Assembly (NCBI GenBank): GCA_947456805.1
Contig: CANGTN010000011.1
Location: forward strand, 1-50,946
Length of the DNA: 50,946 nt
Source: Chitinophagaceae bacterium
GTDB lineage: Bacteria; Bacteroidota; Bacteroidia; Chitinophagales; Chitinophagaceae
Direction: 5' to 3'
Each line of letters starts with the position of its first letter. Position 1 is the first letter of the stretch. Positions 11,268-19,741 of this stretch are shown here, in pieces. A program made the position numbers and the translations under genes. Under the pieces are notes generated by a model, which saw only the letters and a program-made list of their open reading frames with translations, had not been told where the DNA came from and did no database searches.

Positions 11268-12587
11268 CTACTTCTTTCTAAAGAATATTCTTACCGGAAC
11301 ACCCTTAAAATTAAAATTAGTTCTTAATTGGTTTTCTAAATAATTTTTGTAGGGCATTTTTATATCATCCGGAAAATTGGTAAAAAATGCAAAGCTTGGC
11401 ACATGCGTTGGTAATTGTGTTACAAACTTAATCTTTACAATATGGCCACGTACCACCGGAGCCCTGTAATGTTCAATTGCCTTCAACATTACTTCATTTA
11501 ATTTTGAAGTAGCAATACGGCGTGATTTGCTCTCATACACTTCAAGTCCAACTTCAATTGCTTTAAAGATTCTTGTTTTTTCAATCACTGAAATAAAAAT
11601 AATCGGTACATCTGTAAACGGTGCAATTTTTTCTTTCAATCGCTTTTCATAATCTCTTGCAGTGTTTGTTTCTTTAGTTACCAAATCCCACTTGTTTACC
11701 AAGATCACAATACCTTTTCCTTTTCTTGCAGCTAAACCAAATATGGTAACATCCTGCGCAGTAATCCCTTTATCAGCATCAATCACCAGCAAACAAACAT
11801 CTGCTTCATCCATGGCTTTTATAGCACGTATGATGGAATAAAATTCTAAATCATCTTTGTCTTTACTTTTCTTTCTGATTCCGGCTGTATCAATCAATAC
11901 AAACTCTTTGTTGTACAAATTATAGTGCGTATGAATCGTATCTCTTGTAGTTCCTGCAATTTCACTTACAATTGTTCTTTCTTGACCAATCAATGCATTC
12001 AACAAAGAAGATTTACCTACATTAGGTTGTCCAATAATTGCAAACTTTGGAATTTCATTTGCAGTCGTATCTTCATCAGTTTTATCCATGGGAATCGGGG
12101 CAGTAACAGCATCCAATAATTCGCCCGTTCCTGTACCGCTAATACTGCTGATGGTATAAATTGTATCAATACCCAAACTATAAAATTCACTTGCTTCCAA
12201 TTCACGTTGACCATTATCAACCTTGTTCACAGTAAGGTAAACAGGCTTCTTGCTTCGGCGCAATAAAGCAGCCATACTGCTGTCCAAATCTGTAATTCCG
12301 GTTGCAACATCCACCATAAAAACAATTGCATCCGCTTCGTCAATTGCAATTTTTACTTGCTTCCTAATTTCAGTTTCAAAAATATCTGCACTATCAGGCA
12401 CAAATCCACCTGTATCAATCACATTAAAGGTTTTGCCACACCATTCGCTAATGCCATATTGCCTGTCTCTTGTAACGCCACTCACGTCATCTACAATGGC
12501 TTTACGCTGCTCCAACAAACGATTAAAGAAGGTACTCTTTCCCACATTTGGTCTCCCCACAATTGCTATTGTATAACTCATAACCAA
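11268..12587 (-). CDS. der: Ribosome-assembly GTPase Der (EngA)
   Basis: A 439-residue protein with the tandem GTPase arrangement unique to Der. The first G domain begins with GRPNVGKST at about residue 11, with DTGG and NKVD motifs. The second begins with GQPNVGKSS near residue 184, with DTAG and NKWD. A C-terminal KH-like domain of about 115 residues follows. Der acts in maturation of the 50S subunit. The start may be the first ATG (MVMSYT) or the third codon ATG at 12581; MSYTIAIVGRP is the more usual form. It is followed upstream, 218 bases away, by the second ribosome-assembly GTPase, era, on the same strand. The spacer holds a dispersed repeat. Confidence 0.95.
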   Translation of the reverse strand: MVMSYTIAIVGRPNVGKSTFFNRLLEQRKAIVDDVSGVTRDRQYGISEWCGKTFNVIDTGGFVPDSADIFETEIRKQVKIAIDEADAIVFMVDVATGITDLDSSMAALLRRSKKPVYLTVNKVDNGQRELEASEFYSLGIDTIYTISSISGTGTGELLDAVTAPIPMDKTDEDTTANEIPKFAIIGQPNVGKSSLLNALIGQERTIVSEIAGTTRDTIHTHYNLYNKEFVLIDTAGIRKKSKDKDDLEFYSIIRAIKAMDEADVCLLVIDADKGITAQDVTIFGLAARKGKGIVILVNKWDLVTKETNTARDYEKRLKEKIAPFTDVPIIFISVIEKTRIFKAIEVGLEVYESKSRRIATSKLNEVMLKAIEHYRAPVVRGHIVKIKFVTQLPTHVPSFAFFTNFPDDIKMPYKNYLENQLRTNFNFKGVPVRIFFRKK

Positions 12588-12627
12588 TTCACCCCTAAGG
12601 GTACGATTTTAATTAAAAAATGATGTA

Positions 12628-12685
12628 CTAAGCTGTAGATATGCTATCAGGCACCTGTTGCGTCGCACACTTGTACTGTATATTT
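12628..12685 (-). repeat. GTGCGACGC dispersed repeat, copy 1
   Basis: On the minus strand the core AAGTGTGCGACGC (12672 to 12660) is followed by AACAGGTGCCTGATAG. It matches copies at 18423-18480 and 19591-19648 in the core and more loosely outside it. It sits between der and era, outside any gene. Confidence 0.5.
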
Positions 12686-12805
12686 TCAATCAACAAAAAA
12701 AAACTAGAATTTAGTTGTTTTCGCTTTTCAACATCTTCAACAACTTAAACTTATTAGACTTTAAACTCCCTAAACCATTAAACTAAAAACCATATAACTA
12801 AATAA

Positions 12806-13675
12806 CTAATACCCAAACTCCTTCAACTGCATTTCATTATCTCTCCATTTAGGTTTTACTTTTATAAACAATTCTAGAAATACTTTCTGCTCAATAAATT
12901 TTTCAATATCCTGTCTTGCTAAGATACCAATTTGACGAACCATTTTACCACCTTCGCCAATCATGATTGCTTTTTGGGTTTCTCGTTGTACAATAATATC
13001 TGCCTGAATTTTAACCAATGTTTCTTTTTCTTTAAACTCATTAATCAATACAGCAACATGGTACGGAATTTCATCTTCAAACAATTGATACACTTTCTCG
13101 CGTATAATTTCACTCACAAAAAACTTTGTAGGCAAATCACTCAAATCATCTTCATTGTAAAAAGGAACGCCTTCAGGCAAGAATTCAATAATTGCACTTG
13201 TGAGTTTCGCAATATGATGTTGTTGTAAAGCAGAAACTTTGATGATTTTTTTTAAATACGGTCTCGATTCAAAAAAAGCAACAGCATCGGCAATTCTGCC
13301 ATTTATAGCTAAGTCAATTTTATTTAAAATCAACAAACAAGGAACTTTTAAATTTAGTTGCTTAAAAATAGCATCGTTCTCTTCAAAATTATCATTCACA
13401 TCTACAATCAATAAAGCTACATCTGCATCTTCTAAGGCGCCCTTTACGGCGGCCATCATTTTTTCATGCAGCTTGTATTTTGTTTCAATGATTCCCGGAG
13501 TATCAGAAAAAATAATTTGATATTCACCTGCTTTTGTAAGAAAGCCTTTAATTCTGTGCCTTGTCGTTTGCACTTTAGAAGATACAATAGCCATCTTCTC
13601 TCCCATTAAGGCATTGAGCAATGTACTTTTACCTGCATTGGGCTTTCCAAATATATTTACAAACCCTGATTTCAT
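12806..13675 (-). CDS. era: Ribosome-assembly GTPase Era
   Basis: A 289-residue protein, a normal length for Era. The GTPase domain has the P-loop GKPNAGKST from residue 10, DTPG, and NKID. The C-terminal KH domain carries the typical IMIGEGGKMVRQIG segment near residues 235-250 and ends with VKPKWRDN. Era binds the 3' end of 16S rRNA and acts in 30S assembly. The start codon ATG at 13673-13675 lies only four bases after a promoter-like TATTTTTG, so the mRNA may be leaderless. Upstream on the same strand is initiator tRNA, separated by a terminator. der lies downstream. Confidence 0.95.
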   Translation of the reverse strand: MKSGFVNIFGKPNAGKSTLLNALMGEKMAIVSSKVQTTRHRIKGFLTKAGEYQIIFSDTPGIIETKYKLHEKMMAAVKGALEDADVALLIVDVNDNFEENDAIFKQLNLKVPCLLILNKIDLAINGRIADAVAFFESRPYLKKIIKVSALQQHHIAKLTSAIIEFLPEGVPFYNEDDLSDLPTKFFVSEIIREKVYQLFEDEIPYHVAVLINEFKEKETLVKIQADIIVQRETQKAIMIGEGGKMVRQIGILARQDIEKFIEQKVFLELFIKVKPKWRDNEMQLKEFGY

Positions 13676-13679
13676 GTTA

Positions 13680-13687
13680 CAAAAATA
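13680..13687 (-). promoter_or_regulatory. -7 promoter element for era
   Basis: On the minus strand the sequence TATTTTTG fits TAnnTTTG exactly and ends four bases before the era ATG. Transcription would start at or beside the start codon. No strong TTG at -33 was identified. Confidence 0.45.
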
Positions 13688-13768
13688 TTAACCTATAAAA
13701 CACCAAAAGCATACAGAACAATAGTATTATTTTAACTACCGGTCTCTATGCCTTTGAGTTAAAAAACA

Positions 13769-13788
13769 AAAGCCTCAAAAGAGGCTTT
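13769..13788 (-). terminator. Terminator of the initiator tRNA gene
   Basis: A perfect 8-bp stem AAAGCCTC (13769-13776), AAAA loop, GAGGCTTT (13781-13788). On the minus strand it is followed by TTTGTTTTTT. It lies 12 bases after the tRNA 3' end. Confidence 0.8.
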
Positions 13789-13800
13789 ATATTGTTTTAG

Positions 13801-13872
<72 letters not shown>

Positions 13873-13885
13873 GTTTATTGGACGG

Positions 13886-13915
13886 CAAATATAGCTTTGT
13901 AATTGGTACTACCAA
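13886..13915 (-). promoter_or_regulatory. Promoter of the initiator tRNA gene
   Basis: On the minus strand TTG (13915-13913) is followed by exactly 19 bases and then TATATTTG (13893-13886), an ideal Bacteroidota primary-sigma promoter. The predicted start is about 8 bases before the mature tRNA 5' end. It is the best promoter in the window and supports the phylum assignment. Confidence 0.8.
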
Positions 13916-14027
13916 AATTTATATTCAAATGAGTTGTTTTTTTAAAAAGCTCTATTGCCTAATAAGCAACTTAAAAAGACTATTGTCGAAAAAAATATTT
14001 TTATTACTGCTCAACAACTAATCTCAA

Positions 14028-14035
14028 TATCTTTG
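14028..14035 (+). promoter_or_regulatory. -7 promoter element for the TPP riboswitch / TonB receptor transcript
   Basis: TATCTTTG matches TAnnTTTG exactly and lies about 13 bases before the first base of the riboswitch aptamer. The -33 region lacks a clear TTG. Confidence 0.5.
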
Positions 14036-14047
14036 CGTCGATAATTT

Positions 14048-14145
14048 CCTCGGGGTGCTGTAAAGTTGTTTTGATGCATCAAACAACCCTATCGGCTGAG
14101 ATCAAACCCGTAGAACCTGAACAGGGTAATTCCTGCGAAGGGAAG
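14048..14145 (+). promoter_or_regulatory. TPP (thiamine pyrophosphate) riboswitch, THI element
   Basis: The conserved blocks of the THI aptamer occur in order: CTCGGGGTGC (about 14049), GGCTGAGAT (14094-14102), ACCCGTAGAACCTGA (14107-14121), GGGTAATTCCTGCGAAGGGAA (around 14124-14144). Between the first two is an extended P3a-type hairpin, GTTGTTTTGATG with CATCAAACAAC. It lies in the leader of the TonB receptor that starts at 14226. The 80 bases between aptamer and ATG show no strong terminator stem with a T run, so control may be at translation, which is not resolved by the sequence. Confidence 0.95.
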
Positions 14146-14225
14146 GTGACTTCTTTCTTTGTATATAGTCCTCTTTCTCTAGCGTTTTTCCTGTTCCCAT
14201 TTTTTAATAACTTAAAAAACAAACA

Positions 14226-16586
14226 ATGAAAAAATTGTTGGGAACACTGGCATTGGCATGTTTTACTTTCATCGCATTCAGCCAAAAAATTTTAGTTTCC
14301 GGTATTGTGTTAGACAACATTACCAATCAACCTTTAAGTGGCGCAACAGTCACTATCAACAACCAATCCATAATAACTGATGACGATGGAGTTTTTGTTT
14401 TTAAAAAAATAACAAAGCAAAATCTCTCAATTGCAGTTTCAAGTATTGGTTATGCTAATTTCAATGAAACAATCACTTCTGCAGCTACAGAAAAAAGCAT
14501 CACCATCAAAATGAAAAGTATTGCTTTGAACTTGCAAGCATTGGAAGTAAAATCAATAAGAGCTAGCAACAAAGCACCTTTTACAAAAACCAACTTATCT
14601 AAAGAAGAGATTGCCAAAGTAAACCTTGGACAAGATTTACCATTTATTTTAAATCAAACACCATCGGTGGTAGTGAATGCAGATGCGGGTAATGGTGTAG
14701 GTTACACGGGTATACGCATAAGAGGAACAGATGCAACAAGAATCAATGTAACACTTAACGGTATTCCATTCAATGACGCCGAAAGTCAGGGAACATTTTT
14801 TGTTAATTTACCCGACTTTTCATCATCAGTAAATTCAATACAAGTACAAAGAGGTGTTGGTACTTCATCAAACGGAACAGGTGCTTTTGGAGCAACGATA
14901 AATCTTTCTACAAATGAATTAAATGAAAAAGCATACAGCGAACTCAACAATAGTTTTGGTTCATTCAACACCTGGAAAAATACAGTGAAAGTAGGTTCTG
15001 GCTTAATTGACGGACATTTTACAGTAGATGCAAGATTGAGTCAGATTACAAGTGACGGATACATTGACAGAGCCAAAAGCAATCTACAATCTTTTGCAAT
15101 TTCAACAGCTTATTTAGATGCAACATCTTCATTAAGATTCAATGTTTTTCATGGAAAAGAAAAAACCTATCAGGCATGGAATGGCGTTCCAGATTATTTA
15201 TTAGAATCGCAAAGAACATTCAATTCTTCTGGTTCAGAAAAAGCAGGTACACCATACGACAATGAAACGGATAATTATAAACAAACACATTATCAATTAT
15301 TTTACAACAAACAATTAAAAAACAAATGGAATTTCAGCACCGCTGCATTCTTAACAAGAGGTTTGGGTTACTATGAAAATTACAGAGCCGATAGAAATCT
15401 ATCTGATTATGGATTACCCAACATATTTTCATCAACTAAATCAGACTTAATAATTCAACAATGGTTAGATAATTATTTTTATGGCCAATTATTTTCATTC
15501 CAGAAAAAAACAACTAAAAATACCATAACTATTGGTGGTGGATGGAGTAACTATGAAGGCTTACATTACGGAAAAATAATTTGGGCAAAAGTTGGAATTA
15601 ATAATGAGTTTAAATTCTACAACAATTACGCTCAAAAAAGTGATGCTAATATTTATGTAAAATGGGAACACCAAATCAATAGCAATCTTCAATTATTTGC
15701 AGATGTTCAATACAGAAATGTAGCGCATAAAATGAATGGTTTTAAATACAATCCAACATTATTGATTGATAGAAAGTTTGATTTTGTAAATCCTAAATTC
15801 GGACTTACATACAACAAAAAAGGTTGGCAATCTTACTTCAGTTATGCATTGGCTAATAAAGAACCCAACAGAGATGATTTTGAAGCAGGACAAACATTAC
15901 AACCTAAAGCAGAAATGCTGCATGATTTTGAATTAGGTACTGAAAAGAAAACAAACAACTATCATTTTGCTGCAACAATTTATTACATGTTGTATAAAGA
16001 TCAATTAGTTCTTACTGGCAAAATAAATGATGTGGGATCTTATACCAGAACCAATGTACCTAGCAGTTATCGCTTGGGATTAGAGCTACAAGGTGGCTAT
16101 GTAATTAACAATTGGTTAAATGCAAATGCAAACCTTACACTCAGCAACAGTAAAATAAAATCATTTACAGAGTTTGTAGATGATTATGACAATGGCGGAC
16201 AAGTTGCCATACCTCATAATAATACAGACATAACTTTGTCACCAAACGTTATTGCCGGCGGAACAATAAATATTATTCCAACAAAAAATCTTGAATTGAG
16301 TTTGTTAAGCAAATATGTAAGCAAGCAATATTTAGACAACGCACAGGATAATAGAAGAATGCTGGAAAGCTTTTACACACAGGATTTCAGAGCATCTTAT
16401 ACCATTAAGAACAAGTTATTTAAAGAATGGTATATAATAGCACAGGCTAACAATATTTTTGATAAAAAGTATGAACCAAGTGGTTATACTTTCAGCTATA
16501 TATCTGGAGGAACATTTACAACTGAAAACTTTTTTTACCCAATGGCAGGGACAAATTTTATGCTTGCTGTAAATATTAAAATGTAA
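14226..16586 (+). CDS. TonB-dependent outer-membrane receptor, probably for thiamine
   Basis: A 786-residue outer-membrane receptor. It has a signal peptide (about residues 1-19), a CarboxypepD_reg-like beta-sandwich (about 22-105), a plug domain (about 118-225, with GYTGIRIRGTDATRINVTLNG and the following QVQRGVGTSSNG block) and a 22-strand-type barrel to the C-terminus. Such receptors import large or scarce substrates using energy passed from the inner membrane by TonB. The substrate is inferred from the TPP riboswitch directly upstream; thiamine-regulated TonB receptors are known in Bacteroidota. No thi biosynthesis or inner-membrane thiamine transporter gene is next to it. It is a single-gene unit closed by a hairpin at 16596. 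Confidence 0.9.
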   Translation: MKKLLGTLALACFTFIAFSQKILVSGIVLDNITNQPLSGATVTINNQSIITDDDGVFVFKKITKQNLSIAVSSIGYANFNETITSAATEKSITIKMKSIALNLQALEVKSIRASNKAPFTKTNLSKEEIAKVNLGQDLPFILNQTPSVVVNADAGNGVGYTGIRIRGTDATRINVTLNGIPFNDAESQGTFFVNLPDFSSSVNSIQVQRGVGTSSNGTGAFGATINLSTNELNEKAYSELNNSFGSFNTWKNTVKVGSGLIDGHFTVDARLSQITSDGYIDRAKSNLQSFAISTAYLDATSSLRFNVFHGKEKTYQAWNGVPDYLLESQRTFNSSGSEKAGTPYDNETDNYKQTHYQLFYNKQLKNKWNFSTAAFLTRGLGYYENYRADRNLSDYGLPNIFSSTKSDLIIQQWLDNYFYGQLFSFQKKTTKNTITIGGGWSNYEGLHYGKIIWAKVGINNEFKFYNNYAQKSDANIYVKWEHQINSNLQLFADVQYRNVAHKMNGFKYNPTLLIDRKFDFVNPKFGLTYNKKGWQSYFSYALANKEPNRDDFEAGQTLQPKAEMLHDFELGTEKKTNNYHFAATIYYMLYKDQLVLTGKINDVGSYTRTNVPSSYRLGLELQGGYVINNWLNANANLTLSNSKIKSFTEFVDDYDNGGQVAIPHNNTDITLSPNVIAGGTINIIPTKNLELSLLSKYVSKQYLDNAQDNRRMLESFYTQDFRASYTIKNKLFKEWYIIAQANNIFDKKYEPSGYTFSYISGGTFTTENFFYPMAGTNFMLAVNIKM

Positions 16587-16595
16587 CTGTTGATG

Positions 16596-16633
16596 GCTGA
16601 CAGACTATAGTCAAATGTCTATGGTCTGTCAGC
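16596..16633. terminator. Hairpin between the convergent TonB receptor and cmk genes
   Basis: GCTGACAGACTATAG (16596-16610) pairs with CTATGGTCTGTCAGC (16619-16633), 15 pairs with one wobble and an 8-base loop. It occupies almost the whole spacer between two convergent stops and so probably ends both transcripts, although the T-rich tail is weak. Confidence 0.65.
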
Positions 16634-16642
16634 TGTTAATTA

Positions 16643-17323
16643 TTAGTCTTTCAACTTTTCCTGTACCCATTCCAAAACAATGGAAAGTTGTTCATCACGA
16701 GTGATATTGCTATTATCCAAAACAATTGCGTCATCTGCTTTTCTTAGCGGACTTACTTCACGGTTGCTATCAATATAATCACGCATTTCTAAATTTTGTT
16801 GCACTTCTTCTAAAGTGATATTTGCATCTTTGGCAAATAATTCCTGATACCTTCTTGCTACACGAACAGCAACATCTGCAGTAATAAAGATTTTTAATTC
16901 TGCATTAGGAAATACAGTAGTACCAATATCTCTGCCATCCATTACGATTCCTTTTTTATCACCCATTTGTTGTTGTTGGGTTACAGCAAATTTACGCACT
17001 TCTTTAATTGTGCTCACTTCACTTACACTTTCACTTACCAGCATATCACGAATAAATGATTCAACGTTTTCATCATTGAGAAAGATATCACTTGTTCCTT
17101 TCAAATCATTGTATTCGAAGTCTAAGGTAATATTTTGCAATGCTTCATGAACAGCAAGTTCATTATTCCAGTCAATATGATTTCTTAAAAAATACAATGT
17201 TATTGCACGGTACATAGCACCACTATCAACAAAAATATAATTCAGCTTTTTAGCCAATTGTTTTGCCAATGTGCTTTTACCACATGAAGAAAATCCGTCT
17301 ATTGCTATGATAATTTTTTTCAT
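16643..17323 (-). CDS. cmk: Cytidylate kinase
   Basis: A 226-residue protein of normal length for Cmk. The P-loop reads GFSSCGKST at residues 10-18 (the usual family form is GPAGSGKST, so Phe-Ser-Ser-Cys is a variant). VDSGAMYRAIT, the CMP-binding region and DGRDIGTTVFP with the following ARRYQEL lid segment are all present. It phosphorylates CMP and dCMP with ATP in the cytoplasm. It starts at the ATG at 17321-17323. The 168-base spacer to dapA contains AT-rich inverted repeats, so joint transcription with dapA is uncertain. Confidence 0.95.
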   Translation of the reverse strand: MKKIIIAIDGFSSCGKSTLAKQLAKKLNYIFVDSGAMYRAITLYFLRNHIDWNNELAVHEALQNITLDFEYNDLKGTSDIFLNDENVESFIRDMLVSESVSEVSTIKEVRKFAVTQQQQMGDKKGIVMDGRDIGTTVFPNAELKIFITADVAVRVARRYQELFAKDANITLEEVQQNLEMRDYIDSNREVSPLRKADDAIVLDNSNITRDEQLSIVLEWVQEKLKD

Positions 17324-17491
17324 GATATTTTGAGAAAGGTTTAAGGTTTAGTTATTTAGTAATTTTTCTCCTTCTTTATAAATGAATTCAAAAATAAAAA
17401 CTCATTCAGTGCAACCTTTATAACCTTTTGAACTTATTAAACTTCTGAAACTTTCAAAACTTGTTTAACTGATAAACTAAAAACCAAATAA

Positions 17492-18376
17492 CTAGTACTG
17501 CTTTAAAAAATCTTTAACTTTCTCCTGAACTCCTTTGCTTAAAGGTACTACAGGTAATCTTAATACATTTTCAATGAGTCCTTGTTCATACAAAAATCCT
17601 TTAACACCAGCCGGGTTGTTTTCTACAAATAGCAAATCATAAGCCTCTAGTAATTTGTAATGAATTTTTCTTGCAGCAGCAAAATCACCTGCCAAACACA
17701 AACGAATCATTGCAGAAAAATCTTTTGGAAATGTATTTGCAGCCACACTAATGACACCATCCATTCCGCAGGCAATTTGTGGCAATATCAATGCATCGTC
17801 ACCACTTACTACTAAGAAATTGTCGGGTCTATCTCTCAATATATGCATACACTGATTCATGTCGTCAGTGGCTTCTTTAATACCTGCAATATTGGGCACT
17901 TCATGTGCCAAACGAATTGTTGTTGATGCTTCTAAATTTCTGCCCGTACGACCCGGAACATTGTATAATAAAATTGGTTTCGGACTTGCCTCAGCCAATG
18001 CTTTATAATGCTGAAATAAACCTTCCTGACTTGGCTTGCTGTAATAAGGCGATGCACTTAACACAGCAGTTGCTTTATCCAAAGGATAGCTTTGTAAATC
18101 ATTAATTAATTCCGCAGTATTATTACCGCCAATACCAACAATAACAGGCACTCTGCCATTTACTTTTTCGTTGGTGTAATGAATAATATCAAACTTCTCT
18201 TGTTTTGAAATAGTTGGTGTTTCACCTGTTGTACCAAGTGTAATTAAGTAATTTACGCCACCATCAATAACATAATCAATTACTTTTCCTAAAGCATCAA
18301 AATCTACTTGTGAATTTTGTTTGAAAGGAGTAATCAATGCAACTCCTGTACCAGATAATTGAGAGCGTAAAGACAT
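17492..18376 (-). CDS. dapA: 4-hydroxy-tetrahydrodipicolinate synthase
   Basis: A 294-residue protein, typical for DapA. It has the GTTGETPT substrate-binding loop near residue 45, the catalytic tyrosine in LLYNVPGRTG and the Schiff-base lysine in AGIKEATDD. It condenses pyruvate with aspartate semialdehyde, the first committed step to diaminopimelate for lysine and peptidoglycan. Neighbours are cmk downstream and accA upstream on the same strand, with spacers of 168 and 135 bases. The upstream spacer holds a dispersed repeat. The genes are therefore probably separate units. Confidence 0.96.
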   Translation of the reverse strand: MSLRSQLSGTGVALITPFKQNSQVDFDALGKVIDYVIDGGVNYLITLGTTGETPTISKQEKFDIIHYTNEKVNGRVPVIVGIGGNNTAELINDLQSYPLDKATAVLSASPYYSKPSQEGLFQHYKALAEASPKPILLYNVPGRTGRNLEASTTIRLAHEVPNIAGIKEATDDMNQCMHILRDRPDNFLVVSGDDALILPQIACGMDGVISVAANTFPKDFSAMIRLCLAGDFAAARKIHYKLLEAYDLLFVENNPAGVKGFLYEQGLIENVLRLPVVPLSKGVQEKVKDFLKQY

Positions 18377-18422
18377 GTTTTTATTAATTATTTATTTCAA
18401 AAACTTCATTGACCAATATTCA

Positions 18423-18480
18423 TATCAAGCTGAAGGGTGCGACGCCACTGCTGTTGATAGTAGTTCTATTGCTCGGTTCA
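18423..18480 (+). repeat. GTGCGACGC dispersed repeat, copy 2
   Basis: Core GCTGAAGGGTGCGACGC (18429-18445), then TGTTGATAGTAGTTC and a tail ending GCTCGGTTCA. Against copy 3 (minus strand, 19648 to 19591) it aligns over about 58 bases with a few substitutions and small shifts, including the GGTTCA tail. It lies in the dapA-accA spacer. Confidence 0.65.
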
Positions 18481-18511
18481 AAAAAAATAAAATCTCACAA
18501 GCAATTATTTA

Positions 18512-19492
18512 CTAAGATGCTACTTCATCCCAAAAGCCCATCTTTTCGAACTTTGCAATTCTATTGTTGATTCGATCTTCAGGTTTAATATGCTTAAACT
18601 CATTGAGTGCTGCAATAATATGTTGTTTCAAAAGTTCAGCTGCCTGATCGTAATCCCAATGAGCACCACCGATTGGTTCGGGAACAATTTCATCTACCAA
18701 TCCAAAACCTTTCATATCATTTGCAGTGAGTTTTAATTGTTCTGCTGCAATTTCTTTTTTATCCCAGCTGCGCCACAAAATAGAAGAACAACTTTCCGGA
18801 GAAATAACAGTATACCAGGTATTTTCCATCATCAAAGTTTTGTCGCCAACGCCAATACCCAAAGCACCACCACTTGCGCCCTCACCAATGATGACAATGA
18901 TTACAGGCACTTTCAGCCGAATCATTTCATAAATATTTCTTGCAATTGCTTCGCCTTGTCCACGTTCTTCAGCTTCCAATCCAGGATAAGCTCCCGGAGT
19001 ATCTACCAAACAAACAACAGGTTTATTAAATTTTTCTGCCAAGCGCATTAGTCGCAATGCCTTTCTGTAGCCTTCCGGGTTTGCCATACCAAAATTTCTA
19101 AGCTGTCTTGTTTTGGTATTGATTCCTTTTTGCTGTCCAATAAACATAACTGTTTCGCCATCAAGTTCAGCGAAACCGCCCACCATCGCTTTATCATCTT
19201 TTACATTTCTATCGCCATGCAACTCTAAAAAATGAGTAGTCATTTTGCTGATGTATTTCAAAGTGTAAGGCCTGTCGGGATGTCTGCTCAATTGCACTCT
19301 TTGCCAAGGTGTAAGATGTACAGTAATTTCTTGTCGCTTGTCAAGTATAGAAGCTTCCAGTTGTTCAATCGTAGAAGTATAATCTATCTTCGGATTTTTT
19401 TCTGCTAATTTTTTTGTAGCATCAATTTGCTCGTACAACTCTTTGATAGGTTGTTCAAAATCCAGAAATTGTCTATTCGGGTATTGAGGCAT
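18512..19492 (-). CDS. accA: Acetyl-CoA carboxylase carboxyltransferase subunit alpha
   Basis: A 326-residue protein from the ATG at 19490-19492 ([20 protein letters not shown]). An in-frame extension of 19 residues upstream was rejected because it is not family-like and overlaps the promoter. It has the N-terminal helical segment, then the crotonase-like carboxyltransferase fold with [34 protein letters not shown] and [12 protein letters not shown]. It works with AccD to transfer the carboxyl group from biotin to acetyl-CoA, giving malonyl-CoA for fatty acid synthesis. accD is not in the window. An 18-base perfect palindrome lies 39 bases upstream, over the expected promoter. Confidence 0.96.
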   Translation of the reverse strand: MPQYPNRQFLDFEQPIKELYEQIDATKKLAEKNPKIDYTSTIEQLEASILDKRQEITVHLTPWQRVQLSRHPDRPYTLKYISKMTTHFLELHGDRNVKDDKAMVGGFAELDGETVMFIGQQKGINTKTRQLRNFGMANPEGYRKALRLMRLAEKFNKPVVCLVDTPGAYPGLEAEERGQGEAIARNIYEMIRLKVPVIIVIIGEGASGGALGIGVGDKTLMMENTWYTVISPESCSSILWRSWDKKEIAAEQLKLTANDMKGFGLVDEIVPEPIGGAHWDYDQAAELLKQHIIAALNEFKHIKPEDRINNRIAKFEKMGFWDEVAS

Positions 19493-19514
19493 CGTACAAA
19501 TAGTTTTTGGACGG

Positions 19515-19548
19515 TAAAAGTAGGGATTGCTGCTTTTATATAAAAGCA
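19515..19548 (-). promoter_or_regulatory. accA promoter with an 18-base perfect palindrome (possible operator)
   Basis: The palindrome TGCTTTTATATAAAAGCA spans 19531-19548. Downstream on the minus strand, TACTTTTA (19522-19515) matches the TAnnTTTG element at all but the last base. The palindrome therefore covers the region expected for the -33 element, the position of a repressor site. The regulator is unknown. Confidence 0.45.
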
Positions 19549-19590
19549 ATATTTATTCCCAATAAAAAAGTGTATTAAAAATATTTTTTT

Positions 19591-19648
19591 TGAACCCGGC
19601 AAATGAACCATTATGTAACACTTTTTGCGTCGCACACTTCAGCGTTCA
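19591..19648 (-). repeat. GTGCGACGC dispersed repeat, copy 3
   Basis: On the minus strand: TGAAC, the core GCTGAAGTGTGCGACGC (19643 to 19627), then an AT-richer middle and the tail GCCGGGTTCA. The closest relative is copy 2. It lies between the SDR gene and accA. Confidence 0.65.
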
Positions 19649-19703
19649 CAAGGCTTTTCAGCAAGAAAGATTTTCAAAAGATTTGATGAGAGATTTGATG
19701 AAA

Positions 19704-19735
19704 CTCCCCTCTCCTTCGGAGAACAATTGGGGTGA
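19704..19735. repeat. Degenerate CCCCTCTCC/GGAGA palindromic element
   Basis: CTCCCCTCTCC, TTC loop, GGAGAACAATTGGGG: an inner stem TCTCC/GGAGA (19710-19722) and outer CCCC/GGGG pairing interrupted on the right side. It resembles short palindromic intergenic elements I recall from other Bacteroidota, here in decayed form. It lies just after the SDR stop. Confidence 0.4.
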
Positions 19736-19741
19736 AGTATT

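Noticed and set aside
16596-16633. Long hairpin considered as a small regulatory RNA
   Set aside because: It fills the spacer between two convergent stops, where a shared terminator is the simpler reading, and no promoter precedes it.
19493-19549. In-frame N-terminal extension of accA by 19 codons
   Set aside because: The extension is not part of the AccA family and overlaps the promoter and palindrome; the ATG at 19490-19492 gives the normal protein.
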